From contig DAHUXX010000236.1 of the NCBI GenBank assembly GCA_027306955.1, positions 1 to 5,668 of the forward strand: a stretch of DNA of 5,668 nt. The letters run 5' to 3'. Source of the DNA: Acetobacteraceae bacterium (GTDB taxonomy: Bacteria > Pseudomonadota > Alphaproteobacteria > Acetobacterales > Acetobacteraceae). Below, piece by piece: positions 5,321 through 5,668 of the stretch. Position 1 is the first letter of the stretch. Every line of letters starts with the position of its first letter. The notes beneath the pieces were generated by a model, which was given only the letters and a program-made list of their open reading frames with translations, did not search any database and was not told the DNA's origin. Position numbers and translations under genes: made by a program.

Positions 5321-5648
5321 TGAAATCGTACTTCCCGAGCGCCTGGATCAGCAGGTAGCGGCTGGTGCCCTCGCCCGCGTTGCCGACATGGTGCACGGCA
5401 CCCGCCGGCACCTCATGGCTCTCCCCGGGCCGCAGCACGACACGCCCGGGCGGCTCGCGCAGATCGACGCCGATCAGCCCCTCGAGGCAATAGACCCGGT
5501 CCGTGACTGCGGAATGATAGTGCCACGGGTTCGCCTCGCCCGGCCGCAGCGTGTACTCGACGATGCGCACGTCCGCGGTGCGCACCAGGTTCTTCCCGTG
5601 GGGTGGAGCGGTGGCGGCCTCAGGCGGCGTCCTGCGCTGTTCGCTCAT
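5307..5648 (-). CDS. Small single-domain cupin protein
   Basis: A 113-residue RmlC-type cupin, probably a cytoplasmic metal-binding beta-barrel. Cupin motif 1 is clear: Gly37, HYH at residues 43-45, Asp50 in the place of the usual Glu, and Gly57, with exact consensus spacing. Motif 2 follows with Gly75, Pro81, Gly83, His86 and Asn90 (PAGAVHHVGN). Predicted metal ligands are His43, His45, Asp50 and His86. Short cupins of this kind include dioxygenases, isomerases and ligand-sensing proteins, and nothing in the sequence says which. The start is supported by GGAGG at 5658-5662 on the minus strand, 9 nt ahead of the ATG at 5648. The gene converges on the hydrolase, and the two coding ends overlap by 14 bp (5307-5320), leaving no room for a conventional terminator between them. 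Its promoter must lie beyond the right edge, so its operon membership cannot be judged. Confidence 0.88.
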   Translation of the reverse strand: MSEQRRTPPEAATAPPHGKNLVRTADVRIVEYTLRPGEANPWHYHSAVTDRVYCLEGLIGVDLREPPGRVVLRPGESHEVPAGAVHHVGNAGEGTSRYLLIQALGKYDFIKAG

Positions 5649-5657
5649 TGTGCATTT

Positions 5658-5662
5658 CCTCC
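5658..5662 (-). promoter_or_regulatory. Shine-Dalgarno of the cupin gene
   Basis: GGAGG on the minus strand, within GGGAGGAAA, 9 nt before the ATG at 5648. It is among the strongest ribosome-binding sites in the window. Another ATG 7 nt upstream of the start is out of frame. Confidence 0.8.
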
Positions 5663-5668
5663 CGCCCG

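Overview
The window is GC-rich, densely coded bacterial DNA with chromosomal gene organisation. Codon third positions are strongly G/C, and the proteins resemble alphaproteobacterial families. An alphaproteobacterium, perhaps of the Acetobacteraceae/Rhodospirillales type, is my inference. No marker gene in the window settles the taxonomy.

Left half, minus strand (read right to left from about 2995 to 1): arginase, ornithine cyclodeaminase, and the N-terminal part of the proline-catabolic enzyme PutA, which runs off the left edge. Together they form a full route from arginine to glutamate: arginine to ornithine plus urea, ornithine to proline plus ammonia, and proline to glutamate via P5C. The arginase stop and the cyclodeaminase start overlap in TGATG, with a strong Shine-Dalgarno sequence inside the end of the arginase gene. 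putA follows after a 121-bp spacer that holds a 17-bp tandem repeat.

Centre: an Lrp/AsnC-family regulator (3131-3568, plus strand) is divergent from the arginase gene across 135 bp. That spacer contains a good sigma70-like promoter for the regulator. A perfect 7-7-7 inverted repeat overlaps the promoter's -10 box and predicted start point, so it is a candidate operator for autoregulation. This arrangement resembles the Lrp-regulated arginase/cyclodeaminase systems known in Agrobacterium and relatives.

Right half, plus strand: after the regulator come a ten-TM EamA/DMT-type transporter and, 2 bp later, an alpha/beta hydrolase of the YbfF/ABHD11 type. Their substrates cannot be read from the sequence. 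A small single-domain cupin on the minus strand converges on the hydrolase, and the two coding ends overlap by 14 bp.

I see no mobile element, CRISPR array, tRNA or rRNA. No stretch longer than 300 bp lacks a gene. I did not find a clearly novel system. The most useful leads are the operator-like palindrome, the tandem repeat ahead of putA, the substitutions in the arginase substrate loop, and the unusual start region of the transporter.
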